From Bursaphelenchus xylophilus (lineage: Eukaryota; Nematoda; Chromadorea; Rhabditida; Aphelenchoididae): DNA of 64,000 bases. The stretch lies in NCBI GenBank assembly GCA_904066235.2, contig CAJFCV020000002.1, positions 2,666,001 to 2,730,000 of the forward strand, written 5' to 3'. Shown here in pieces: positions 53,083-63,837 of this stretch. A model generated the notes under the pieces. That model had not been told where the DNA came from and did not search any database. It saw only the letters and a list, made by a program, of their open reading frames with translations. How positions within the stretch are numbered: the first letter of the stretch is position 1; the number at the start of each line of letters is the position of its first letter. The position numbers and the translations under genes were made by a program.

Positions 53083-55980
53083 ATGTATGAGCTGGAACTG
53101 GCGATAGTCAATGAACTGCTCATCTATTCGTGTATTGCAACATCTGTGTTGACGGCGTATTTCTTTTGGAAAATTTACACCTCGCAGAGGATCCACAAGA
53201 ACTTGAAATTGGTCTTGGTGAGTGGATTGGTCCAAAATTGACATTAGGAAGTAACGATTGCTATTATTACTTATCAGTTCGTTGAAATCTCAGCCCTAGA
53301 CTTGCACTGTCAAGATTACCGCATCGCTTTCTCTTTCAGTGTCTCACCACGGCCGCTTTCATCGCCACGTCGACATCGCATCATCTGGAAGTGCTAGCCG
53401 TGAAGTACGCTCAAGATTCGTCGAATCGAGTGCTTTCCAACGGCTTGTGTGCCGTTGTCAGCGTGGTGCACACAATCTCCTTGCTCAGCGCTTCGTCTTG
53501 CATGAACATGCTGACAGTTGAGCAACACTTTGCAACTATTTGGGTGGATGATTACGAAAATCGCTCAATGAAAGTTGGCATCATCCTCATGGCGGTCGTA
53601 GTAAGTTTTTTTTGAGGTGGACTAAGCTATATATAATACAAACGATTCTTTTTTCTTGAATGCTCGTTTTCAGTTTTTCCAAACGGTTCCGTTTGGAATC
53701 TTCCTCAACTGGTACTTTTTCCATGGATGGTTTTCGTTGGCCGAGAACAGAAGCGGATGCTTGGTTACCGACCGCGAGCCAAGACTGTCGTTTTTCTTTT
53801 TTATTGTGGGAGCCATTTCATCGTCGATTTGCGCTGTGGTAAGTGGGAACACTATCTTGATTTTTTTTTGGTTTTTAGAAATCTTTTTTTGTTCCTTTTG
53901 TAAATATTTTATAAATACGGTGGGGGAGATGGGCGAAGTCTATATATTAGGTTGGGGAATAAGTCCGCAACGATTTCTTTATTGCCTCGTCCTGCAACGA
54001 TTGTTTGTTGTTTGGAAAAGTTTATATATGCATTCGAAAGCGTTCTGTCTCCTCTACAAAACTGTGTTTTTAGTTTTTTTTGAAAATTTAATTTTTAATT
54101 ATTTTTTGGGCTTAAAAGTGAACCATCTAGGAGGCAAAAATTTGCGTTTTCGACACCTGCTTTTTTCGCCGAGCAGCACGTGGACGCAAACGGCGGTCTT
54201 TGTATCTAATCATCATCGGGGATGAAAATGGTGTCTGTACGTCAATATAAAGCAAAATGTTGACTGTTTCCTGGAGTGGGTGGCCCCAGGGGACAGTCAA
54301 GCAAGATCCCCACCCAAAAAGGCCATGATCTGCATTTGGGGGGACTGGGAAGGCATGGTGCATTGGGACATGCCTCAAAAGAACGCCACTGTCAACAAGG
54401 AGCTCTATTATGCCCAACTACACCTCGAAAATGGGGCTATTCGACTGAAATCAATGCCAAGTCATCTTGCTCCACGAGTCATCTTGCTCTCATGTTGCAC
54501 AAGTCGTCAAAACCGCACTCCATGAGTTCGAATGGGAGGTTATTTAGCATCCACCATACTCTCGGACCTTGCGCCAACCGATTACCACCTTTTCCGCTTT
54601 CTGTCAAACCAAATCCGAGGTGAAAAATTCGATGGCGAAGAGGACCTCAAAAACTTTTTAAGCCCAAAAAATTATAAAAAATTAAATTTTCAAAAAAAAC
54701 TAAAAACACAGTTTTGTAGAGGAGAAAAAACTGTATCAAATAATATATATACCCTTTGCCAAACAACAAACAATCCTTGCAAAACAAAACAATAAAAAGC
54801 TCTACGAACTTATTCCCCAACCTAATAATTACGACCTAGGTTGTCAGGGTTTTCTAACTGACTTCATTAGTAAAAAATTCTGATTTTCTGTTCAAACATG
54901 CCTTAAAATCTACATAGTGATCTATAAAAGGAAATACCCCAAGTGCGACGCTCAGATTTTCTTTAAATTTTGCCCACGTTATGGGCATAGGCCCATACCA
55001 ATATCTCAAAATTTTAGCTTCCGCTTTGCAGGCACAGACAAGGTATTCAGCAACCTTTTTGGCCGGGAGAGCGGTCACAGAGATAACGCTTTTTATCCAT
55101 CGATTTGTCAGTTTAGAAATTGATTTTTAGTGGAAACATTACACTCTATTGTTGAAATAGGTTGGAAATTTTTATGTCAAAATTCGCTAAAATGTGTCAT
55201 ATGTTCAACCTTTGACCAAAAAATCTCATTGCTTTCTGCAAAGCGCAAGCTAGGAGTCACGCATATGTTGTAGAAAATATTATTCTAAATTGGTGCCAAA
55301 TTTCATCTAAATCTGAGCGTCGCACTTGGGGTGCTTCCCCAGTCAGTTACGCGGAAGTTTTGCGGTCCAGCGGACCTGATTCCGTAGTCAAAAAACCTAC
55401 CATTTTGCATCCGGGAAGTAAAGAAAATGCAGAAAATACCTCCCTCTCCAACCAATATTTTTCAGTACACTTACATTCTCTACCGCCAAAACGTGTCGCA
55501 GATGCGGGAACGGGTCAATTTGAAGAGCCTGACTGCGCGCTATCAGCAGTTCGAGAACTCCACCTGGGCGTATTCGATTTGCGTCTCGTTCGTCATGTAC
55601 TTTATGCTGGTTGCGGGAGGCGTAACCATGTGGACGTGGTACTATATGACGGACCAGTCGAAGGGAGGTGATGATGGTTTGCCGGTTTTGCTTTCACAGG
55701 TAGAAATTTCTTATTTTCTTTGAGATTTTTTGGCCAAAAAATATATGTCCATTGCGTATTTTACAAGCCTCGTTTTCAGCTCGGCTACGTGCAAGCCGAC
55801 GTGTTCTCGCTTCTTCATATGCTGGGCATCATGTATTTCAACAAATTCATTCGAAGCGCAGTCGTTAAAGATCTTCAAGCGCTGCGGATCATCGGCAAAA
55901 CCGCGCGGCCAATGAAGGTCAAGCAGCATGTCGGCGAAGCTGACGAATATTTCAACCAGTTTCAACAGGCATGGCGGTGA
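53083..55980 (+). CDS. Sre-like seven-transmembrane chemoreceptor
   Basis: Five exons: 53083-53217, 53340-53600, 53674-53838, 55466-55699, 55780-55980, 996 nt, 331 residues, phase-0 introns. Motifs: RIHKNLKLVL; NMLTVEQHFATIWVDDYENR; PFGIFLNWYFFHGWFSL; LTARYQQFENSTWAYSICV; C-terminal EYFNQFQQAWR. Closest relative: the 43881 gene. ATTTCCAG at 53066-53073 is a likely spliced-leader acceptor; an out-of-frame ATG at 53075 opens a 10-codon frame overlapping the true start at 53083. Intron 3 carries a mariner relic, an R3 repeat and half a family P MITE lying directly before the exon 4 acceptor. Role by family: chemosensory GPCR. Confidence 0.86.
53947..54825 (+). mobile_element. mariner transposon, internally deleted
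   Basis: Termini TTAGGTTGGGGAATAAGTCC and GAACTTATTCCCCAACCTAA with TA on both sides (53945-53946, 54826-54827). At 879 bp it is about two-thirds of a full mariner. A different subfamily from the two other mariners here. Confidence 0.93.
54222..54730 (+). pseudogene. mariner transposase C-terminal part, frameshifted
   Basis: Pieces in two frames: ICIWGDWEGMVHWDMPQKNA and ELYYAQLH from the catalytic core, then LAPTDYHLFRFLSNQIRGEK and FDGEEDLKNFL. The N-terminal DNA-binding part is missing. Confidence 0.85.
54937..55341. repeat. R3 repeat in intron 3 of the 53083 gene
   Basis: ACCCCAAGTGCGACGCTCAG to CTGAGCGTCGCACTTGGGGT, an excellent pair of inverted ends; interior GCTTCCGCTTTGCAGGCAC. Confidence 0.8.
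55368..55450. repeat. Half of a family P MITE next to a splice acceptor
   Basis: CAGCGGACCTGATTCCGTAG to AAATACCTCCCTCTCCAA, the left arm only. The exon 4 acceptor (TTTTTCAG, 55458-55465) begins just beyond its end. Confidence 0.75.
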
Positions 55981-56752
55981 AAAAATGGCTATCAGAGTTT
56001 CTATGAAATTTATTGTACTTCGCTTTTTTCAAAAGTGCGCAGACTTTTTTCAATGCATGTTGCGCGACGCTATCCTTTTTGAAAAATTTTGTACTGTGCA
56101 ATTTCTTTTCCCTCGCCCAAAATTTGCGAGACTCTGTTGACAAAAGCTTGAGTTGCTGCGATATTGCACTTGCATGGTGCAGAAGGTCAAATGCAGCGTG
56201 CAAAAAGGGGTTTTGTGCACGGTGCGGCCCACGAAAAAAGTCTACGCACTTTTGAAAAATCGTAATAGACTTCAAAAATATCGCAGCGACTCCGTTGAAG
56301 ATGGTTTTTGTCGCACAATATTTCGATTGCACAGTGCAAAATTGGAGTCCTTGCACGGCAACAAAGAGTCTACTCATTTTTGAAAAATTATATATAGAAT
56401 GTTATACCTCAAAGAGTAACTGTGGTCTCTGTTATGAACTCAGCAAATAAAGAATTTTTTGAAGTTCCGGTTGTATTGTGACAACTGATATAGTATTATA
56501 AAAAGCAGTTTTTAATATCATTTCCTTCGAATCCAAACCTATTTATTGCGCAATAAAGTGTAATATAATTAAAATAATTTACAATCAAATCAAGATGAGT
56601 CGAAAAGTCTTGACATGTCTTTGCACCAGGCACAAATGTCAAGACTTTTCAGCCACCTGCTATCCAAGGCATCATGCATAAACCGACTATAGTAATTGCC
56701 AACCGACTGTTGGATGTAACCGTGCATCTCTACGAAAATCACGAGCCTCTAG
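55981..56752. other. Convergent intergenic region with a family D repeat
   Basis: 56030-56252 is a palindromic family D repeat (AGTGCGCAGACTTTTT to AAAAAAGTCTACGCACTT) matching 17.9 kb. AATAAAGAA at about 56445 is a possible end signal for the sre gene. 56605-56655 has a short inverted repeat (GAAAAGTCTTGACAT and ATGTCAAGACTTTTC). Confidence 0.55.
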
Positions 56753-59113
56753 TCACGGGACAATGTAATCTCTCAACGAAGCAGGCATCACTAATTGAAG
56801 ACCATTCCTCTCACTATCGTCACTCCCTCCAGCGCCGCTATAGACCTCATTTTTGTAGACAGAAAACGCCATCGTTTCCAGGCTCTCCATCGTGTCAAAA
56901 CGATGTCGAGTAATCGTGTTCGCCTTCGAATCCACCGAGAGCAGTGTGTCGCCGTTGAAGGCGAAATGCGTTGAGCTGTTGAAGAACAGGCCCAGGTTGT
57001 GGAATTGCAGGCTTGAGAGATCGAGGAAGGAGATGGCCTGAACCGACTTCCCATCGTAGCCGGTCCGAATGATCAAGCCGTTTTTGTACTTTCCAAGCGA
57101 TTGCATCTGCAAAAGGATTGAGTGAAAAAGAATCAGTGGTAAAGGCTGGCTATTGCAAAGCTAGCAATGAAGCTCGACGTATCAGTTTGCCTTGATTATT
57201 GGCAAGAATTTGCGGTGCTGTCAGTCTGTCGGGAAAATAATGTGGATTTATCGCAGAAAAATGTCTCGCCTCGTCACAATTACGGACCAAATTTCCAGCC
57301 GCGGCTAGACGTCGCAAAGCGTTGATGTTTGATTTCAAGGCGCGACGAATCCACGTTATTTTCCAGACCGACTGATAAAGCCATTTTTAAAAAGCACCAA
57401 CTCACATCAGCATCAGCCATTGTTCCCATGAAATACATTGGGAACCGATCCTCACACAACTTTATCTCATAAACATTGGCATTATTGTCGGCATGGTAGG
57501 CCAGGAATGTCAGTCGGCCGTTGGCGAAGCCCGCTGTCTCCGCCAGGATCGTGATTATCCGCGAATCCGCACGAGGCTCTTTGTGATGAGGATCCATCGA
57601 ATAGCTCGTCCGATTTTCGAAAATTTCCCCATCCTTGTACAAGATGGCTTTATGACAGACCGAACTGGCATGCGCGACAACTAATAGAAGCTCATCGGCG
57701 AGATGTTGTATGGTGAAAACGTAAAAGTCATCCCAGAAGCCGAGCTTCTCTTCTATGGTGACTTTAGAGTCGATGTAGCTGATTGAGACCTTGGCCAAGA
57801 CCGCTGTGGTCCCGCCAAACATTTTGTTGAGCCTGAAAGCGGGACCATTATTTTTTTTTTATTTTTATTATACAAAGTGCATGGACATTTGTCGCGGCTC
57901 TCATGACATTGCCCAAAATTTTCCCCGGCTTCTTCTCAAATCGAAGAAGATTTTCGTTGACAACGGTCTTTTCAACTTACTGCAGAGCAATGATTCCATT
58001 GTGTTCCGACGTTTCGTAAAGAGCCTCGATTTTGATCGTGTCAATGTCGTAGAAGGTTTTGTCGTATTTCACAGGCATAAAACATAGGTTCAGTGTTCTG
58101 CAAGGATATAATTTTAGTAATCATGGTTACAGTCGATTTCTAACAAGTTTAAGAAAAGGAAGATTTGAAGTTCAGATTTTCTTTAAATTTTGCGCACATG
58201 ATGAGCATAGCCATCTATGAGACTGTCGGAAAAATACTGTGGATTTGTAGCGCTTTCAAATCGCCCATCATCGCTTTGCGACCGTTAGCAGCCGAAGTTT
58301 TGTGCGATGAGCCGATTCGTCTTGCTGCGGAAAATCCACATTATTTTCCCGACAAAATGATACGCAAAATTTATGGCTAATCTGAGGGTTGTACTTGGGA
58401 CGCTCGTAAGAATCTTTTTTGCAGTGCATGTTGCAGAAATTACTGCAAAACTTTGCAATCGCACTATCAGTCTGTCGGGAAAATAATGAGCACTATGTCG
58501 CATCCAAAATCGCATCACCGCCGAGAAAATGAATTGTGTTGTAACGAAATCGAATTGCTTTTCACTTCAGCGACATGATCGGCGTATTGTGCTCACTATT
58601 TTCCCGACAGACCAATAGGATCAATTCTTAAGCATTTTCGGACAACATTTGTGAAACGCTGTTGCACTTGAGCTTTGTTGTTTGACCCGATTGTTACATC
58701 TACGCGAGCAAAAAAAAGTAGGAGAGAAGGCCTTGCGCAACTATTAATCGACCGCTCTAACCTTGTTTTCTCCGTTCGGCGGACTTTGAACCGAACATGC
58801 GACAATCACGCCTTTCGACGTCAAACATTACAGTTTGATTTCTATCAAAAACACAATTTATTATATACATTATGTTTACAAGAACACAAAATGGAACTTA
58901 CTGAGTTTCCCCGGCGAAAGTGTCGAGCACTTGCACTCGCCTCTTGCAAACACTGAACAAATTGCGGCCGGAATAGCTGGCAAACAACGGCGATCGACGG
59001 TTGTCATCATCTCTCTCATCCAAAGCTTTGGACAAAAAGTTGTTGTCGAACTTGAGAGAACATTGAGAAGTCACGGTAAAAGGGCCATTCGAAGTGCTTG
59101 GAGACGGACTCAT
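56753..59113 (-). CDS. Four-exon protein of unknown function, possibly beta-propeller-like
   Basis: Exons on the minus strand: 59113-58902, 58097-57981, 57832-57406, 57106-56753, 1110 nt, 369 residues. Donors are GTAAGT, GTAAGT, GTGAGT; acceptors are TTGCAG, TTTCAG, TTGCAG; all joins keep frame. A TTTACCTCCAG site 12 bp before the ATG suggests spliced-leader addition. No signal peptide or membrane helix is seen. The protein alternates short hydrophobic strands with polar turns (FWDDFYVFTIQHLADELLLV, ADNNANVYEIKLCEDRFPMY, SVQAISFLDLSSLQFHNLGL), as in a propeller or similar beta-rich fold, but no repeat signature is clear. No family is recognised. Three MITEs lie in the introns. Confidence 0.75.
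57219..57377. mobile_element. Palindromic MITE, family A, type B
   Basis: GTCAGTCTGTCGGGAAAATA to CGTTATTTTCCAGACCGACT, in the last intron of the 59113 gene. Confidence 0.88.
58216..58362. mobile_element. Palindromic MITE, family A, type B
   Basis: TATGAGACTGTCGGAAAAAT to CATTATTTTCCCGACAAAAT; core CCCATCATCGCTTTGCGACC. Confidence 0.82.
58465..58617. mobile_element. Palindromic MITE, family A, type A
   Basis: TATCAGTCTGTCGGGAAAAT to CTATTTTCCCGACAGACCAA. It lies 102 bp from a type B copy, in the same intron. Confidence 0.88.
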
Positions 59114-59153
59114 GAGTGGGTATGGCTGGAGGTAAATTTGTTTAGAAGATATA

Positions 59154-59290
59154 TATCAGTCTGTCGGGAAAATAATGTGGATTCTCGCGCATTAGTTCAA
59201 GGTTTTGCAAGGGCTAGCCGCGGCTGAAATTTTGGTGCGCGACTAGGTGAAACATGCGACAAACCCACATTATTTTCCCGACAGACTGAT
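59154..59290. mobile_element. Palindromic MITE, family A, type B, just upstream of a gene
   Basis: TATCAGTCTGTCGGGAAAAT to CATTATTTTCCCGACAGACT, ending 41 bp before the ATG of the 59113 gene on its 5' side, so it occupies the promoter-proximal DNA. Confidence 0.9.
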
Positions 59291-59696
59291 CGAACCCAAA
59301 AGTCTTGAAATTTCTACGCAATGCACCGTCGCGAAAAAAAACTTGTCGCGACGTTTCAAAAGGCAACAAGGAAAATTCACGGTGAACTGCGACCCGTACA
59401 TGCAATATGCATAAAAGACGTTCTAATGAAACAACGAAAAATACGCGTGCAATCGGAATTCATGGGTAAATCATTTCTATTTATTTAAAACGGGGTAGAA
59501 AGGCATATTGGGGCGGTAGATTTTTCTGTCTTGTTTCAACGAATTTTAGTCACTCCAATAATAGATAAGACCATTTTAGTGAGAGAAGGTGTTTCAAGAA
59601 ATGTTTAGGAAAGTAAATGCCAATCTCTCGACAATGACATGACATGAAAGCTCAAGACTTTACATGCTGGAAGCGGAAGCGCTTCAATTTTTACTC

Positions 59697-59849
59697 TATC
59701 AGTCTGTCGGGAAAATAATGAGCATATTGCTACAATAGTGTCGTTGAAGTGAAAAGCAATTTAATTTTGCCGCGACACAATTCATTTTCTCGGCGGCGAT
59801 GCGACTTTCGAAGTTACAGAGTGCCCATTATTTTCCCGACAGACTGATA
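59697..59849. mobile_element. Palindromic MITE, family A, near-perfect
   Basis: TATCAGTCTGTCGGGAAAAT to ATTATTTTCCCGACAGACTG with TA on both flanks; the best example for defining the ends. Confidence 0.92.
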
Positions 59850-60316
59850 CCCGATTTTAAAGTATAACAACAATGAATGACTTTAAAAAAACCCTCTGAA
59901 AATTGCTTATTTCCACCAACACCCACAATTTTTCGGTTCAAAATGGGAAAGAATCAGGTGTGTACCCGAGTTTCCGTTGTCAACAATTTTATAGCGGTCG
60001 TCCTGAACTTGCCTTGCACTCTGACATGAACCAACCAAGGAGAAAAACTGATATGACAGACGTAAACGTGAAAGGCGCGAAGAAAACAGATAAATTTCGG
60101 CGCACTTTACCGTATGGTGAAAAAAACAGAAAAAAAAACTTTCCCTCTGCCCGCTCTCCGAATTTTGCGTATTCTCTTGACACCAACGATTGTTGAATAT
60201 TTCGGCTCCGTTTAGAAAGAAAAAGACGGAATTTTTAGCGATTGATACATAAGACGATTAGAGAAATCATGCCAAATTTGAAGAAAATCCGGCCAAAATT
60301 TCTTAAAACACCCTGT

Positions 60317-60471
60317 ATATCAGCTTGTCGGGAAAATAATGAGCACTCTTTTGCATCGAAAATCACACGGCCGCTGAGAAAATGTGTCGCGGCAAAACCA
60401 AAATGCTCTTAAATTCAGCGACGCGATTGGCGCAGCGACATTGTACTCGTTATCTTCCCGAAAGACCGATT
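60317..60471. mobile_element. Palindromic MITE, family A
   Basis: TATCAGCTTGTCGGGAAAAT to GTTATCTTCCCGAAAGACCG. Just before it, ACACCCTGTATA (60302-60317) resembles a mariner terminus. Confidence 0.82.
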
Positions 60472-60739
60472 TGTGTACTATTACATTTAATAAAAATGAG
60501 ATTTCTCAAAGACCAATGGCGAGATTTTCTTCAAATTCCGCATGCTTTCTCTAAATGCTCCATGTCTCAATTGCCGAAAATTCTAGGGTTCTATTTTGAC
60601 ATTTAGCCGAGATACTCAACGATCTTTTCCGAGCAGAGAGCACGCGAAAGGAGGAGAACGGTCATCGGGAAATCAACTATTTCTCTTACCGTATTTTCGC
60701 CAACTTTGTAAAGCAACAATGATTTTTTCTGCAGGAATA

Positions 60740-60885
60740 TCCTGTAGTCGCCAGACTGAAATCGGCAACACGCACTGCGAGAACAAGATGTCTCTTTGCA
60801 CCGTGCAATAGGCTTTTTCGGCTGTCGCTCGCACCCTGACGCACACGCCAAAAAATCGGTCCAGCGACTGTCCGGAAGGCTCTAG
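60740..60885. repeat. Family C MITE
   Basis: GTAGTCGCCAGACTGAAATC to CGGTCCAGCGACTGTCCGGA, with TTTTTCGGCTGTCGCTCGCA as in the 4.6-kb copy. Confidence 0.72.
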
Positions 60886-61383
60886 CATTTTTATGTCCAT
60901 AAACTTTATGAAAATGGTAATGGTGCCATCAACCCCCACACCCTCAAAAAAATCAAAAATCCCAAAAAAAATTTAAAAATTCATCAATATCACGGCTCCC
61001 CGTTGGCTTAGATAAGCGAAAGAGAAGGTCCGGGAATCCCGTTCGAAACGATGGCGTCGAAAACAGCCGAAAATCGACTCTTCTCTGTCTTGTTCTTTTT
61101 GGGGGCTGCTCTTGGGCTGAAAAAAATCGCGCGCCAATTCAAAAGGACGATCGGAGCAAGGTCGAGGCGGATTTTTTCGATTTCTCTTCGATTTTCGGCG
61201 ACACTGTTTGAATAAAAGGTGCGTTTTCAGAGGCAAAAAAATTGGCTGGGAAATGGGGGCAAAGTTGAGAGATAAGAAAGGCCAAAAGTCAGTGTTCTCA
61301 GCGCTGTTTTTGAGAGAGAACAGAGGTGATTTTTTATCAAAAAATGGAAGAAAAATCTAAAAAAATCACTTAAAACGAGGGGT

Positions 61384-61540
61384 TTTCAGCCTGTCGGGAA
61401 AATAATGAGCACTTTTTCGCAAAGAAAATGTCATTGCTGCAGAGAAAATGAAGTTTCGCGGCAAAATCAAATTGCTTTTCATTTCAGCAACACGATTGGC
61501 GCAGCGACGTTGTGTTCATTATTTTCCCGACAGACTTATA
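61384..61540. mobile_element. Palindromic MITE, family A
   Basis: TTCAGCCTGTCGGGAAAATA to TTATTTTCCCGACAGACTTA. The following 61550-61800 is an R3 fragment. Confidence 0.85.
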
Positions 61541-62477
61541 AGCCAAAATCAAGCTGGAAATTTTAGCTCGAAAATTACCCAAAAAACCCCATTTTTTTGC
61601 AAATTTTGTCATCAAAAGTTTCATGCCTATTTCTTCTGTAGAGTGTGGTATTTCTGCAAAAAATCAATTTTTTTTTGCAAAACTGAAAAAGATATGGCCA
61701 AAAAGACTTTTCTTTTCTCTTGCCGCTCTCCTCACTTCGCCCACTCTCTCCCAAAATCATTGAAAATCGCGTGAGCGTCGCACACAAACCACTTCTCTTG
61801 TGATAAAAATAAAACGCCAAGTCGGAGTGAAGAGAAGAAAATGCCTTTTTACACCGCTTCGAGCATGTTTCAGCCGCCGTTGTAACACTTAAATACAAAC
61901 CCGAACAGCTTGATGGTTGTAAAGGACGGAAAACAAAGTTGAAAGGAGTATTGGAAAGGAAACGCCGAGCAAAACAAGCGGTTTATCAACACATTTTTTA
62001 TCGCTGCAAACCGATCAGATATCGGGAAGGCAGAAAAATTTGCGCTTCCGGACAATCGGTTTGCGATGCCTTGAAAGAAACGAATAAAAACACTCTGTTA
62101 TCAGTCTGTCGGGAAAGTAATGAGCACTCTTTGATCGAATTTTTTACAGAGTCTCCGTAATTTTATACAAGACCCGATTTTGTCAAGTTTTGCAGGCTGC
62201 CGGTGACATCTTATACGACGCATGTTTTTTATCAGTCTGTCGAGAAAATAATGAGCATTACATAATTGAATTTTCACGGCGTTGAAGGGAGGTAGAGCCT
62301 CTACAAATTCTGAAAACACAACAACTAAATTTTTGTTGGGGTTTGCAGGCTGCCAGTGACATTTTATACTTTGTACGATGAGTGTTCTTTATCACTCTTC
62401 CGGGAAAATAAGAGTCTCCGCAATTTCTGAAAACAAAAATAAATTTAGTCAAGCCAGTCTGTAACATTTTATACGAT

Positions 62478-62649
62478 GCAGTCTGTTGGGAAAATAATCA
62501 AAACGTCGCATTCTGTCGCATCCAAAATCGCGTCGCCACCAAGCAAATAAATTGTGTTGCGGGAAAATGAAATTATCTATATGATTTTCATTTCAGCGAC
62601 ACGATCGGCGCAGCGACATTGTGCTCATTATTTTCCCGACAGACAGATA
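62478..62649. mobile_element. Palindromic MITE, family A
   Basis: GCAGTCTGTTGGGAAAATAA to TTATTTTCCCGACAGACAGA with a small internal insertion near 62570. Confidence 0.85.
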
Positions 62650-63635
62650 AACTTTTCCTAGTAAGAGGAGGCCCTTTTGAAACTTTCAAGCACGTCGTGC
62701 ATACGATGATTTTTTGTGAAGATATAATGCTCTACGGTAGAAATGAGTTTGATTTTTTGATGCCAAGTCTCACATGCGTCATAAAAAAATCAGTGCAAAA
62801 TGGGCGAAGTTTGTTTTTTTTTAATCTGGGCGTCGCACTTGAAACACTTCCTTCCTGAAAGTGACTACTGTATACAGTTTCTTTTATGGTTTATTTTGAC
62901 CATTAATGCTGGCTAATGGCAGATACATCAATTAAATTACAAAAAAGTCGATATTCACAGTTTTTTCGTTACATCAGAATATCATTCATGACAATATTCA
63001 TCGCTGACACGCAAAGAATCGTTGATTTTAACCTCAAATTGGTGTATAATAATAAACCTGTTTTTTGATGCAGTGGTTTCAAAAAAATTTTTTCGAAATC
63101 CGTTTTTAGCTCACGCAGCCCGAAATCCCTCAAAAAAAGCCGATGCTCTTTGACAGCTGCATTACTCATATTTACTGTTTGTCAATATTTGTCGCGCTCT
63201 CTGCTCCTTTGGGATTTGCGACCGCATTTTTCTCGGCTTTCGACTTTCAATTTCGCCGATGAAAAGAACGGCCTTAATTTAAACAGACGTTTTTTCCGCG
63301 GGTTTATTACTTTTTTGAGGAATCTGGAACGACATCTGGGCTATGAAAAACGGGAGGTTTTTTTGGAACGGGCGGTCTGCTATATGTTTTTATACATGTA
63401 TTGGCAGTCAAATCGCAAATGTTTTTGTTTTATTTTTGGGAGGTCTTGTGGCTAATTGCGGAGTTTGGTTTTGTTAATTTTTTTTTGATAATTTTGATAA
63501 TGTTGTTGGCATATTATGAAAGTCAAAGGCGTATTTAGATCACAGCCAAACCTCAGCAGAATAAACTCCTACTAAATTTTTCTCTAATGAAGACTTTCAA
63601 ACGTCTCAAAGAGCAAATTGGGACGTTTCAGCAAT

Positions 63636-63793
63636 TATCAGTCTGTCGGGAAAATAATGAGCACTTTGTCGCATCGAAAATCACATTGCCGCGGAGAAAA
63701 TTAATTTTGTCGCAGCAAAATCAAATTGCTTTTCAATTCAGCGACGCGATTCGCGCAGCAACATTGTGCCAATTATTTTCCCGACAGACTTAT
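63636..63793. mobile_element. Palindromic MITE, family A
   Basis: TATCAGTCTGTCGGGAAAAT to TTATTTTCCCGACAGACTTA; type A core. Confidence 0.9.
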
Positions 63794-63837
63794 AAAGTGG
63801 GCTTTTTTCGATAAAGTTGCCCTCTATGGCATGTACC

